Positions 36,641-48,900 of a DNA stretch of 64,000 nt are shown one piece after another. Location: contig JAUCBJ010009045.1 of NCBI GenBank assembly GCA_032718475.1, positions 48,228 through 112,227 of the forward strand, given 5' to 3'. Position numbers and translations under genes: made by a program. Origin of the DNA: Nemertoderma westbladi (lineage: Eukaryota > Xenacoelomorpha > Nemertodermatida > Nemertodermatidae). Numbering within the stretch: the stretch's first letter is position 1; each line of letters opens with the position of its first letter. The notes beneath the pieces were generated by a model. The model had not been told where the DNA came from. It did not search any database and was given only the letters and a program-made list of their open reading frames with translations.

Positions 36641-37270
36641 GATACAACAGTCAGGTATAAATAGTCAGTCCGTCGTTGGGGTTTAGCAATGTGTAAGAAT
36701 AAAAAGAATGCTTTGTATTCTACAAATCTTAATTAAATTGCATAAATTTGAAACCAACAAGCTGGTTCGACGTCGTAGTGGGTGAATCTTCCACTCTTTT
36801 GCTAAGAGCCTCTGAAAAAATATCCTATCAATTACCAATAGTGCGAAAACTTGCAGCAGTCGAGCCGCAGGTATTTTGTCGCCACCTGACGTTGTTTTTT
36901 TTTGTATCGAACAGGATATAATTTTTCAGGATTACAAAACCTGGTAAAAATATCTGATTTTCGTTTAGAAATAGGTGAGATTATGAGCGTTCGAATAGGG
37001 CAGCTTTTTCCCCTGTACGAAACAATATATTAATTATATTTTATATAATCGCGGACTCACTCACTGCTAATATATCACAGATATATAATCACTGCGAATA
37101 ATATTTGAATATGGAATCTAGTCGAAAAGCTCCTATTCACAAATAGGCTTACACTGACCGTTGAATGCCGTTTACGGAATTATTATACTTCTAAAATGTT
37201 ATAGCCATAATTTGCCAATGACATAATTTTAATATAATTAACCAATGGATAACAAATTCTAGAATTTAAT
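36641..37270. other. Spacer with faint foldback-family similarity
   Basis: Words at about 36722 (ACAAATCTTAATTAAATTGC) and 36975 (GAGATTATGAGCGTTCGAAT) resemble the left arm of the foldback family at 38209-38640. This is probably an old diverged copy. It lies just upstream of the protamine-like gene. Confidence 0.35.
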
Positions 37271-37275
37271 CTTCA

Positions 37276-37282
37276 TATATAA
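37276..37282 (+). promoter_or_regulatory. TATA box of the basic-protein gene
   Basis: TATATAA, 93 bp before the ATG at 37375. Transcription would be expected to start about 30 bp downstream, giving a 5' UTR of roughly 65 nt. Confidence 0.6.
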
Positions 37283-37374
37283 GAGAAAATCATAGATATA
37301 ACGGCCATATTGAAAACAGTTAAATCAAAAGTAAGTGCACAATACAATATAATTAAATCTGATTAATAGACGCG

Positions 37375-37662
37375 ATGTCTCAAAGAAACCACAATGACAG
37401 TGAAAATGGAAAGTTGAGTGAGGTTGGGATGCCAAGTAATGACTTAGTCAGTTATAAACAGAAGGGGTATGTGAGTAGGTCAACCGAAAGGACAGATATG
37501 GAGAAAAGGAGACAGAAGAGGCGAAAGGGAAGCAAGAGTGGAAAGGGGAAGAAGAAGGGAAAAGGGAGTAGATCAAGGAGTCGAAAAGGGAGAAGTCGTG
37601 GTAGAAAGGCCAAGGGGAAGAAAGGGAAGAAATCAGGATCGCGGAGACGGGGAAAGAAATAA
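37375..37662 (+). CDS. Lys/Arg-rich small basic protein, protamine-like
   Basis: An intronless 95-residue ORF from ATG 37375 to TAA 37662. The first ~40 residues are mixed (MSQRNHNDSENGKLSEVGMP). The last 54 hold about 31 Lys/Arg with Ser and Gly and no acidic residue after the initial MEK: SRSRSRKGRSRGRK, then KGKKGKKSGSRRRGKK. This composition is that of sperm nuclear basic proteins (protamine-like, PL type) or other DNA/RNA-binding basic tails, so chromatin compaction is a likely role. A TATA box lies 93 bp upstream and AATAAA 136 bp after the stop; the histone 3' stem-loop is absent. It lies within an LRR-gene intron on the opposite strand. Exact family is inference; a ribosomal- or SR-like tail cannot be excluded. 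Confidence 0.65.
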   Translation: MSQRNHNDSENGKLSEVGMPSNDLVSYKQKGYVSRSTERTDMEKRRQKRRKGSKSGKGKKKGKGSRSRSRKGRSRGRKAKGKKGKKSGSRRRGKK

Positions 37663-37773
37663 TAGGGAAAGTCTGCGCTCGAATCTCGGAAGATAAACTG
37701 AAATTTATTAGGATTTTTGATTATTATCAATTATAGTAATTTGTCAATATTAATTATCTATTCATAATTTATT

Positions 37774-37803
37774 ATTAAATTATCTTAATATGTAACGAAT
37801 AAA
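37774..37803 (+). terminator. Poly(A) signals of the basic-protein gene
   Basis: ATTAAA at 37774-37779 and AATAAA at 37798-37803, about 110-140 bp after the stop codon in AT-rich sequence. Confidence 0.55.
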
Positions 37804-37889
37804 TATCGATAGCTAAGAAGAAAAAAACATTGCGAAACTAAAACACATAATTTTATTTTCTAAAATTCATTTCAGTGATACGGCATATA

Positions 37890-38070
37890 GATATCACATG
37901 GGGTAACTTTTGTTTCTGCGACTTGTTTCTGAATCAAAAGTTTGTCAGTGTGAGGGGATCAGCAAAAAGTTGCTGGACACTGGACACGACACTCAGAAAC
38001 ATTGCGCAACAAAAGTTTATGTGTGTGGGGAGTCCAGAAACAACTTACTGCAACATTTTTAAAAAGTTAT
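37890..38070. repeat. Irregular CAACAAGTTT / GTGTGAGG repeat, left block
   Basis: Recurring short words (ACTTGTTTCTGAATC, CAGTGTGAGGGGATCAGCAA, GCGCAACAAAAGTTTATGTG) with variable spacing. The same vocabulary returns at 39165-39320 on the other side of the foldback element, suggesting one repeat block split by insertions. Confidence 0.5.
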
Positions 38071-38208
38071 GTTAAATTTATTTGGTCAAAAAACTGGAAA
38101 ACTTGCGTGACATACTTTATGAACGTCCCCTAGCTACATTTTTAAAAACTTTTTTACATCACATTTTTCAACTAGCTAATATTAGATCATTTGAGTGATT
38201 TAATATTA

Positions 38209-39127
38209 TATACACCATGTCCCAGAATATAGTGTCGTAATTCAGTGACACGGCCCTCCCCCCTAATTTTTCTACAAATCTTAATGAGATTGCATGCAAT
38301 TTGAAACAGAGATAGTTTCACCTCCCGACCACTGACTGGGTGAGCCAGAAATTTTATTTTGGCTTGCAATCTTTAGCTACAAGCGCTTAAAAAAAGTGTC
38401 TCCAGCGATATTACACCAGTTACACCGCAGTTATTCTTCTATTATTTACCGACCTATTCTGTTTGTTGGTACCAATGGAAAGCTGGTTATGCAAGGATTC
38501 CAAATATGTAACACAATTTGAATTTCGTTGAAAAATAGCTGAGATATGAGCGTTCAAATGTTGCATGGTTATGCACCGGCGCGAGGCTATTTTATTCTAT
38601 TTAATAAATAAACCATATTCTGGAACATTTTTTAAATATATGAATAGCTACATAATAGTATGATTAAAGATGTAATGCATTGTTGCCCAGCTACGTATTT
38701 TGATAAACAAAATATTCCAGATTATGATGTATTTATTTAATAGAATAAAGTAGCCTCGCATAGGTGCATAACCATGCAAAATTTGAACGACCATATCTCA
38801 GCTATTTTTCAACGAAATTCAAATTATGTTACATATTTGGAATCCTTGTACCGTCAGCTTTCTATCAGTACCAACAAATCACTATAAGGTTGAAGAATAA
38901 CTACGGTGTAACTGGTGTAATATCGCTGGAGACACTTTTTTTAAACGCTTGTAGCTTAAGATTGAAAGCAAAAGTAAAAATTCTGGCACACCCAGTCAGT
39001 GGTCGGGAGGTGAAACTATCTCTGTTTCAAATTTCATGCAATCTCATTAAGATTTTAAAAAAATTAGGGGGGGGGGGGGGGGGCGTGTCACTGAATTATG
39101 ACACTATATTCTGGGACATGGTGTATA
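38209..39127. mobile_element. Foldback element with ~430-bp arms
   Basis: The left arm (38209 to about 38640) and right arm (about 38690 to 39127) are reverse complements. TATACACCATGT at the left end pairs with ACATGGTGTATA at the right end. The arms share CAGTGGTCGGGAGGTGAAAC, TGGTGTAATATCGCTGGAGA and AATAGCCTCGC-type blocks. The right arm contains a G run of about 18 (39067-39083); the matching left site has CCCTCCCCCC. No ORF. Related copies lie at 28190-30630 and, more diverged, at 49735-50095. Confidence 0.85.
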
Positions 39128-39164
39128 AATATGTCTGGAGATGTTGGATATTTATTTTGAAATA

Positions 39165-39312
39165 ATTGTTATTTTATTGAGCAACAAGTTTCCTACGCGT
39201 GAGGAGCCCAGCAACAAGTCGAGGAAACAAGTATTCAGAAACAAGTTGCAGCAACAAGTTTCCCTCCCACGTGTGAGGGGTTCAGCAATAAGTTACAAAG
39301 ACAAATTGATCC
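39165..39312. repeat. Irregular CAACAAGTTT / GTGTGAGG repeat, right block
   Basis: Several spaced copies of GCAACAAGTTTCC, GTGAGGAGCCCAGC and GTGTGAGGGGTTCAGC. The block ends in GTGTGAGG, which is the target site of the hAT-like element that follows. Confidence 0.6.
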
Positions 39313-39320
39313 GTGTGAGG

Positions 39321-40408
39321 TAGGGATGCGACAGAGCTAAAATTTCATCCTGAGCCGGAGCCCGGAGGTTCCTCCGGGTTACAATATGAGCTCCGGCCGG
39401 AGAAGGAGCCGGAGGTTTGGTGATTGATAATTCAAGTGTATTATTATAGTAGACAGACAGATATGTGGTCATGAGACAGGGGGGGGGGGGGGGGGGATTT
39501 GATGCAAATTCTTACTCGGCGAATTAATATCTCGCCTCAGTGTCAAATTATCAATTAAGGGAAATTAGCAGTTTACGGTTGCATGCTATTCTAATCAAAA
39601 CAATAAACTATATTCAATAGAACAGGTTACAGTTTTATTTTTGGGAGTAATCAGCAGATATTTGCGTCGATTTTCTCCTGGAGAGGAATGCATTTTGATT
39701 GCGTCCAAAGACTCCCTTATCTGGTGTTCAATGGGCTAAAATATACTGTAATGTTTTAGACTTTTCAGTTCACACTCATTACGCAAACTCATATTTATCT
39801 CTTATGACTAGCAGACTAGACTATCAGTAACTTCGGTTTGTTGTCAACTTATCATAGACACTATTTTTATGGGACATTGTGTAATTAATTTCGAGTAGTT
39901 TGTGCAGTTTTCAGTATATTGTCATTGATAAACGATAAAACATGTACCACCCACCTTATGTACGTAGGCTGGCATAAACCGGATATCTAAAATAATATTA
40001 GTAATTTGGATATATCACAACTGTTTAGAGGGTCCTAGTTTAGGGGGTCAGTGGAATGGGGGTTTTCTAGACTGACGAACGAAACGATAGTACAGTACCT
40101 GTATTTAAGATTTTTTAATTAGGGAAGAATATTAATTGTTGAATTAACTGAATCATTTCCAATGTTTTTGTTCAAACATTTAAACAATTTCACAAGGGGG
40201 AGGGGCGTTATCTGGAAATTACTTAATGAGTTATTATGTTAATTACTATGATATTTACATTATTCATACTGTACATCAGAAAAACTTATTATTTTAATTC
40301 GAATCTAAACAACATAAGCTCCGGATTGGCTCCGGGTTAATTTGCCCGGAGCCGGAACCAGAAACTTGGCCCGGAGCTCCGGATTTCCGGAGCCCTGTCG
40401 CATCCCTA
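39321..40408. mobile_element. Non-autonomous hAT-like transposon
   Basis: Terminal inverted repeats TAGGGATGCGACAG (39321-39334) and CTGTCGCATCCCTA (40395-40408) are flanked by the 8-bp duplication GTGTGAGG (39313-39320 and 40409-40416). 8-bp target duplications and such termini are typical of hAT. Sub-terminal regions are rich in CCGGAG/CTCCGG words on both sides (39350-39415 and 40318-40390). The 1.1-kb interior has a G run at 39480-39497, has no transposase, and shares about 110 bp with the small element at 26960-27177. Confidence 0.9.
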
Positions 40409-40416
40409 GTGTGAGG

Positions 40417-40963
40417 AAGGACTTACTGCACAGTTCATCCTCAGTGATACGACAAACAGACAGACATACGTGGACGGAAATTTTAAAAACTGGGAATATT
40501 TTTATAAGCACTGGTATATTCTTCAATAAAATATACTTAACATACTGTACATTAATTAGATTCAGAAATTATTCAGCTGCGTTTCCGTTTATAACAAAAA
40601 ACTTGGTATTACTTGGTTTAAAACCGATGTAGTACAAAATCCCCTAAATCTTGTAGTTTTAACATGAAATTTATAATGTGTGTTGAAAAGATAAGAGTAT
40701 CGTCCTCGTCCATTAGCAGGAGCACTTGCATGTCTCCTAAAAAACCGTCAGTACTGACTCATCGTGTAAAATCATCGACACCAAACGGAATGTACATACA
40801 AAACAAAAAGGGGCCATTGTGCCACCACCCCCCCCCCCCCAAAAAAAAAAAAAGAAGCTACACAAAATGAGAAAGAAAGTTGCAAATTTTACGTGTTTAA
40901 ATATTAAAAAATGTAGATGTATTTATAAAAGAACTACGTGATTTGAGTGAACCAAGAGTTTGA
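40417..40963. other. Spacer between hAT-like element and 44-bp array
   Basis: No gene supported. Contains a C-run/A-run junction at about 40828-40853. Open frames are short and of biased composition. Confidence 0.4.
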
Positions 40964-42017
40964 GCTGCTGAGTTTACATAGCATCATCTAACACTGGGAC
41001 CTAGGGTGCTGCTGAGTTTACATAGCATCATCTAACACTGGGACCTAGGGTGCTGCTGAGTTTACATAGCATCATCTAACACTGGGACCTAGGGTGCTGC
41101 TGAGTTTACATAGCATCATCTAACACTGGGACCTAGGGTGCTGCTGAGTTTACATAGCATCATCTAACACTGGGACCTAGGGTGCTGCTGAGTTTACATA
41201 GCATATCTAACACTGGGACCTAGGGTGCTGCTGAGTTTACATAGCATATCTAACACTGGGACCTAGGGTGCTGCTGAGTTTACATAGCATCATCTAACAC
41301 TGGGACCTAGGGTGCTGCTGAGTTTACATAGCATTATATAACACTGGGACCTAGGGTGCTGCTGAGTTTACATAGCATCATCTAACACTGGGACCTAGGG
41401 TGCTGCTGAGTTTACATAGCATCATATAAGACTGGGACCTAGGGTGCTGCTGAGTTTACATAGCATTATCTAACGCTGGGACCTAGGGTGCTGCTGAGTT
41501 TACATAGCATCATCTAACACTGGGACCTAGGGTGCTGCTGAGTTTACATAGCATCATCTAACACTGGGACCTAGGGTGCTGCTGAGTTTACATAGCATCA
41601 TATAACACTGGGACCTAGGGTGCTGCTGAGTTTACATAGCATCATATAACACTGGGACCTAGGGTGCTGCTGAGTTTACATAGCATCATCTAACACTGGG
41701 ACCTAGGGTGCTGCTGAGTTTACATAGCATTATCTAACGCTGGGACCTAGGGTGCTGCTGAGTTTACATAGCATTATATAACACTGGGACCTATGGTGCT
41801 GCTGAGTTTACATAGCATTATATAACACTGGGCTGGGACCTAGGGTGCTGCTGAGTTTACATAGCATTATATAACACTGGGACCTAGGGTGCTGTTGAGT
41901 TTACATAGCATTATATAACACTGGGCTGGGACCTAGGGTGCTGCTGAGTTTACATAGCATCATAGCTGATGATTCACACTGGGTCCTAGGGGTGCTGCTG
42001 AGTTTACATAGCATCAT
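40964..42017. repeat. 44-bp minisatellite
   Basis: About 24 copies of GCTGCTGAGTTTACATAGCA followed by TCATCTAACACTGGGACCTAGGGT. Variants: a 2-bp deletion (CATATCTAAC), CATTATATAAC, and an inserted GGGCT (ACTGGGCTGGGACC) in the right-hand units. No single-copy parent was recognised at either edge. Confidence 0.95.
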
Positions 42018-42921
42018 CATTTTACTGAATTCAATAATATAGATTACTCCACATTGTTAATTCGCATATATCATGGATCTTCAAAACAAATTTCGTCATA
42101 ACTTGGTAAAAAATGATCATAAAGATCCCAATTTGGTATCAAAATGACCCACCCCCTTTTACAGAGGAATACAATTCTACAATATACAGAAATTCGAACA
42201 TTTGAACTTAAGGGCCCTTTCTTTGGTCACTGACACTGACACATATTTATATTTTATTGAAAATAAAATAACTAATTCGCTTTATGAGCTTTGGATGCAT
42301 AATATTTGACCTCACCCACTCAGCAAATTATACATTGAGTTGGTGTTACCGGAAAGTGAAGCTTTATTTAATTTCATCAATAAATATTTAATTCTGATAT
42401 TCATCTACCCATGTACCGACGTACGTATTGTATTTTGTACAGTACTAAAGTTGGGTTGCCATTTATAGCAAGCGCTTCGCAATTCCCAGTTACCTTGTCT
42501 GACTACGGCTGGCCTTTCTCTGATCTATATACTGTACCCTATATATTACATATGTAATTTCCAATTAAAACAATATTATGGCAAATAAAATAAATAAAAT
42601 AATAAATATGAGGTAAAATACTGTATTTAAAATTATTTATAAAAATTGCAATGCATTTCAAACTTAAAGTTATCTTCAGGCAAATTATAGAATTATCACA
42701 TATTACATATTTACATATGTAATATATACTGTACTATGGCCTATACTGTAAGTACAAGCACCTGTTCTAAATTGTTTATGTAAAGTAACTAAGTAGTATT
42801 ATAAAGATTTTCTTTCATAACAATTTCCTCAGCCTCGGGTTTTCCCAATTATTAGACAGATTTGGTGGACTTATAAACAGTGTGAAACACTTACAGAACA
42901 AAAAGAGTGAAATTCATACAC
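42018..42921. other. AT-rich intron spacer
   Basis: No exon or transposon end recognised. ACATATGTAAT-type palindromic words recur near 42550 and 42715. It ends directly at the outer edge of the 50-bp array. Confidence 0.4.
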
Positions 42922-45900
42922 AACTTCCTCTGTACATCCTTACCTGAAGCGCTGTTAGGTTTAATGTTGTTAACTTCCTCTGTACATCCTTACCTGAAGC
43001 GCTGTTAGGTTTAATGTTGTTAACTTCCTCTGTACATCCTTACCTGAAGCGCTGTTAGGTTTAATGTTGTTAACTTCCTCTGTACATCCTTACCTGAAGC
43101 GCTGTTAGGTTTAATGTTGTTAACTTCCTCTGTACATCCTTACCTGAAGCGCTGTTAGGTTTAATGTTGTTAACTTCCTCTGTACATCCTTACCTGAAGT
43201 GCTGTTAGGTTTAATGTTGTTAACTTCCTCTGTACATCCTTACCTGAAGCGCTGTTAGGTTTAATGTTGTTAACTTCCTCTGTACATCCTTACCTGAAGC
43301 GCTGTTAGGTTTAATGTTGTTAACTTCCTCTGTACATCCTTACCTGAAGCGCTGTTAGGTTTAATGTTGTTAACTTCCTCTGTACATCCTTACCTGAAGC
43401 GCTGTTAGGTTTAATGTTGTTAACTTCCTCTGTACATCCTTACCTGAAGCGCTGTTAGGTTTAATGTTGTTAACTTCCTCTGTACATCCTTATCTGAAGC
43501 GCTGTTAGGTTTAATGTTGTTAACTTCCTCTGTACATCCTTACCTGAAGCGCTGTTAGGTTTAATGTTGTTAACTTCCTCTGTACATCCTTACCTGAAGC
43601 GCTGTTAGGTTTAATGTTGTTAACTTCCTCTGTACATCCTTACCTGAAGCGCTGTTAGGTTTAATGTTGTTAACTTCCTCTGTACATCCTTACCTGAAGC
43701 GCTGTTAGATTTAATGTTGTTAACTTCCTCTGTACATCCTTACCTGAAGCGCTGTTAGGTTTAATGTTGTTAACTTCCTCTGTACATCATTACCTGAAGC
43801 GCTGTTAGGTTTAATGTTGTTAACTTCCTCTGTACATCCTTACCTGAAGCGCTGTTAGGTTTAATGTTGTTAACTTCCTCTGTACATCCTTACCTGAAGC
43901 GCTGTTAGGTTTAATGTTGTTAACTTCCTCTGTACATCCTTACCTGAAGCGCTGTTAGGTTTAATGTTGTTAACTTCCTCTGTACATCCTTACCTGAAGC
44001 GCTGTTAGGTTTAATGTTGTTAACTTCCTCTGTACATCATTACCTGAAGCGCTGTTAGGTTTAATGTTGTTAACTTCCTCTGTGCATCCTTACCTGAAGC
44101 GCTGTTAGGTTTAATGTTGTTAACTTCCTCTGTACATCCTTACCTGAAGCGCTGTTAGGTTTAATGTTGTTAACTTCCTCTGTACATCCTTACCTGAAGC
44201 GCTGTTAGGTTTAATGTTGTTAACTTCCTCTGTACATCCTTACCTGAAGCGCTGTTAGGTTTAATGTTGTTAACTTCCTCTGTACATCCTTACCTGAAGC
44301 GCTGTTAGGTTTAATGTTGTTAACTTCCTCTGTACATCCTTACCTGAAGCGCTGTTAGGTTTAATGTTGTTAACTTCCTCTGTACATCCTTACCTGAAGT
44401 GCTGTTAGGTTTAATGTTGTTAACTTCCTCTGTACATCCTTACCTGAAGCGCTGTTAGGTTTAATGTTGTTAACTTCCTCTGTACATCCTTACCTGAAGC
44501 GCTGTTAGGTTTAATGTTGTTAACTTCCTCTGTACATCCTTACCTGAAGCGCTGTTAGGTTTAATGTTGTTAACTTCCTCTGTACATCCTTACCTGAAGC
44601 GCTGTTAGGTTTAATGTTGTTAACTTCCTCTGTACATCCTTACCTGAAGCGCTGTTAGGTTTAATGTTGTTAACTTCCTCTGTACATCCTTACCTGAAGC
44701 GCTGTTAGGTTTAATGTTGTTAACTTCCTCTGTACATCCTTACCTGAAGCGCTGTTAGGTTTAATGTTGTTAACTTCCTCTGTACATCCTTACCTGAAGC
44801 GCTGTTAGGTTTAATGTTGTTAACTTCCTCTGTACATCCTTACCTGAAGCGCTGTTAGGTTTAATGTTGTTAACTTCCTCTGTACATCCTTACCTGAAGC
44901 GCTGTTAGATTTAATGTTGTTAACTTCCTCTGTACATCCTTACCTGAAGCGCTGTTAGGTTTAATGTTGTTAACTTCCTCTGTACATCATTACCTGAAGC
45001 GCTGTTAGGTTTAATGTTGTTAACTTCCTCTGTACATCCTTACCTGAAGCGCTGTTAGGTTTAATGTTGTTAACTTCCTCTGTACATCCTTACCTGAAGC
45101 GCTGTTAGGTTTAATGTTGTTAACTTCCTCTGTACATCCTTACCTGAAGCGCTGTTAGGTTTAATGTTGTTAACTTCCTCTGTACATCCTTACCTGAAGC
45201 GCTGTTAGGTTTAATGTTGTTAACTTCCTCTGTACATCCTTACCTGAAGCGCTGTTAGGTTTAATGTTGTTAACTTCCTCTGTACATCCTTACCTGAAGC
45301 GCTGTTAGGTTTAATGTTGTTAACTTCCTCTGTACATCCTTACCTGAAGCGCTGTTAGGTTTAATGTTGTTAACTTCCTCTGTACATCCTTACCTGAAGC
45401 GCTGTTAGGTTTAATGTTGTTAACTTCCTCTGTACATCCTTACCTGAAGCGCTGTTAGGTTTAATGTTGTTAACTTCCTCTGTACATCCTTACCTGAAGC
45501 GCTGTTAGGTTTAATGTTGTTAACTTCCTCTGTACATCCTTACCTGAAGCGCTGTTAGGTTTAATGTTGTTAACTTCCTCTGTACATCCTTACCTGAAGC
45601 GCTGTTAGGTTTAATGTTGTTAACTTCCTCTGTACATCCTTACCTGAAGCGCTGTTAGGTTTAATGTTGTTAACTTCCTCTGTACATCCTTACCTGAAGC
45701 GCTGTTAGGTTTAATGTTGTTAACTTCCTCTGTACATCCTTACCTGAAGCGCTGTTAGGTTTAATGTTGTTAACTTCCTCTGTACATCCTTACCTGAAGC
45801 GCTGTTAGGTTTAATGTTGTTAACTTCCTCTGTACATCCTTACCTGAAGCGCTGTTAGGTTTAATGTTGTTAACTTCCTCTGTACATCCTTACCTGAAGC

Positions 45901-48900
45901 GCTGTTAGGTTTAATGTTGTTAACTTCCTCTGTACATCCTTACCTGAAGCGCTGTTAGGTTTAATGTTGTTAACTTCCTCTGTACATCCTTACCTGAAGC
46001 GCTGTTAGGTTTAATGTTGTTAACTTCCTCTGTACATCCTTACCTGAAGCGCTGTTAGGTTTAATGTTGTTAACTTCCTCTGTACATCCTTACCTGAAGC
46101 GCTGTTAGGTTTAATGTTGTTAACTTCCTCTGTACATCCTTACCTGAAGCGCTGTTAGGTTTAATGTTGTTAACTTCCTCTGTACATCCTTACCTGAAGC
46201 GCTGTTAGGTTTAATGTTGTTAACTTCCTCTGTACATCCTTACCTGAAGCGCTGTTAGGTTTAATGTTGTTAACTTCCTCTGTACATCCTTACCTGAAGC
46301 GCTGTTAGGTTTAATGTTGTTAACTTCCTCTGTACATCCTTACCTGAAGCGCTGTTAGGTTTAATGTTGTTAACTTCCTCTGTACATCCTTACCTGAAGC
46401 GCTGTTAGGTTTAATGTTGTTAACTTCCTCTGTACATCCTTACCTGAAGCGCTGTTAGGTTTAATGTTGTTAACTTCCTCTGTACATCCTTACCTGAAGC
46501 GCTGTTAGGTTTAATGTTGTTAACTTCCTCTGTACATCCTTACCTGAAGCGCTGTTAGGTTTAATGTTGTTAACTTCCTCTGTACATCCTTACCTGAAGC
46601 GCTGTTAGGTTTAATGTTGTTAACTTCCTCTGTACATCCTTACCTGAAGCGCTGTTAGGTTTAATGTTGTTAACTTCCTCTGTACATCCTTACCTGAAGC
46701 GCTGTTAGGTTTAATGTTGTTAACTTCCTCTGTACATCCTTACCTGAAGCGCTGTTAGGTTTAATGTTGTTAACTTCCTCTGTACATCCTTACCTGAAGC
46801 GCTGTTAGGTTTAATGTTGTTAACTTCCTCTGTACATCCTTACCTGAAGCGCTGTTAGGTTTAATGTTGTTAACTTCCTCTGTACATCCTTACCTGAAGC
46901 GCTGTTAGGTTTAATGTTGTTAACTTCCTCTGTACATCCTTACCTGAAGCGCTGTTAGGTTTAATGTTGTTAACTTCCTCTGTACATCCTTACCTGAAGC
47001 GCTGTTAGGTTTAATGTTGTTAACTTCCTCTGTACATCCTTACCTGAAGCGCTGTTAGGTTTAATGTTGTTAACTTCCTCTGTACATCCTTACCTGAAGC
47101 GCTGTTAGGTTTAATGTTGTTAACTTCCTCTGTACATCCTTACCTGAAGCGCTGTTAGGTTTAATGTTGTTAACTTCCTCTGTACATCCTTACCTGAAGC
47201 GCTGTTAGGTTTAATGTTGTTAACTTCCTCTGTACATCCTTACCTGAAGCGCTGTTAGGTTTAATGTTGTTAACTTCCTCTGTACATCCTTACCTGAAGC
47301 GCTGTTAGGTTTAATGTTGTTAACTTCCTCTGTACATCCTTACCTGAAGCGCTGTTAGGTTTAATGTTGTTAACTTCCTCTGTACATCCTTACCTGAAGC
47401 GCTGTTAGGTTTAATGTTGTTAACTTCCTCTGTACATCCTTACCTGAAGCGCTGTTAGGTTTAATGTTGTTAACTTCCTCTGTACATCCTTACCTGAAGC
47501 GCTGTTAGGTTTAATGTTGTTAACTTCCTCTGTACATCCTTACCTGAAGCGCTGTTAGGTTTAATGTTGTTAACTTCCTCTGTACATCCTTACCTGAAGC
47601 GCTGTTAGGTTTAATGTTGTTAACTTCCTCTGTACATCCTTACCTGAAGCGCTGTTAGGTTTAATGTTGTTAACTTCCTCTGTACATCCTTACCTGAAGC
47701 GCTGTTAGGTTTAATGTTGTTAACTTCCTCTGTACATCCTTACCTGAAGCGCTGTTAGGTTTAATGTTGTTAACTTCCTCTGTACATCCTTACCTGAAGC
47801 GCTGTTAGGTTTAATGTTGTTAACTTCCTCTGTACATCCTTACCTGAAGCGCTGTTAGGTTTAATGTTGTTAACTTCCTCTGTACATCCTTACCTGAAGC
47901 GCTGTTAGGTTTAATGTTGTTAACTTCCTCTGTACATCCTTACCTGAAGCGCTGTTAGGTTTAATGTTGTTAACTTCCTCTGTACATCCTTACCTGAAGC
48001 GCTGTTAGGTTTAATGTTGTTAACTTCCTCTGTACATCCTTACCTGAAGCGCTGTTAGGTTTAATGTTGTTAACTTCCTCTGTACATCCTTACCTGAAGC
48101 GCTGTTAGGTTTAATGTTGTTAACTTCCTCTGTACATCCTTACCTGAAGCGCTGTTAGGTTTAATGTTGTTAACTTCCTCTGTACATCCTTACCTGAAGC
48201 GCTGTTAGGTTTAATGTTGTTAACTTCCTCTGTACATCCTTACCTGAAGCGCTGTTAGGTTTAATGTTGTTAACTTCCTCTGTACATCCTTACCTGAAGC
48301 GCTGTTAGGTTTAATGTTGTTAACTTCCTCTGTACATCCTTACCTGAAGCGCTGTTAGGTTTAATGTTGTTAACTTCCTCTGTACATCCTTACCTGAAGC
48401 GCTGTTAGGTTTAATGTTGTTAACTTCCTCTGTACATCCTTACCTGAAGCGCTGTTAGGTTTAATGTTGTTAACTTCCTCTGTACATCCTTACCTGAAGC
48501 GCTGTTAGGTTTAATGTTGTTAACTTCCTCTGTACATCCTTACCTGAAGCGCTGTTAGGTTTAATGTTGTTAACTTCCTCTGTACATCCTTACCTGAAGC
48601 GCTGTTAGGTTTAATGTTGTTAACTTCCTCTGTACATCCTTACCTGAAGCGCTGTTAGGTTTAATGTTGTTAACTTCCTCTGTACATCCTTACCTGAAGC
48701 GCTGTTAGGTTTAATGTTGTTAACTTCCTCTGTACATCCTTACCTGAAGCGCTGTTAGGTTTAATGTTGTTAACTTCCTCTGTACATCCTTACCTGAAGC
48801 GCTGTTAGGTTTAATGTTGTTAACTTCCTCTGTACATCCTTACCTGAAGCGCTGTTAGGTTTAATGTTGTTAACTTCCTCTGTACATCCTTACCTGAAGC

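Noticed and set aside
37452-37730. 92-codon minus ORF rich in Phe/Leu/Pro
   Set aside because: Antisense of the Lys/Arg-rich gene. The plus-strand ORF has a promoter and poly(A) signals.
40664-40870. 68-codon plus ORF
   Set aside because: Runs into a C-run/A-run simple sequence and has no recognisable domain, promoter or splice support.
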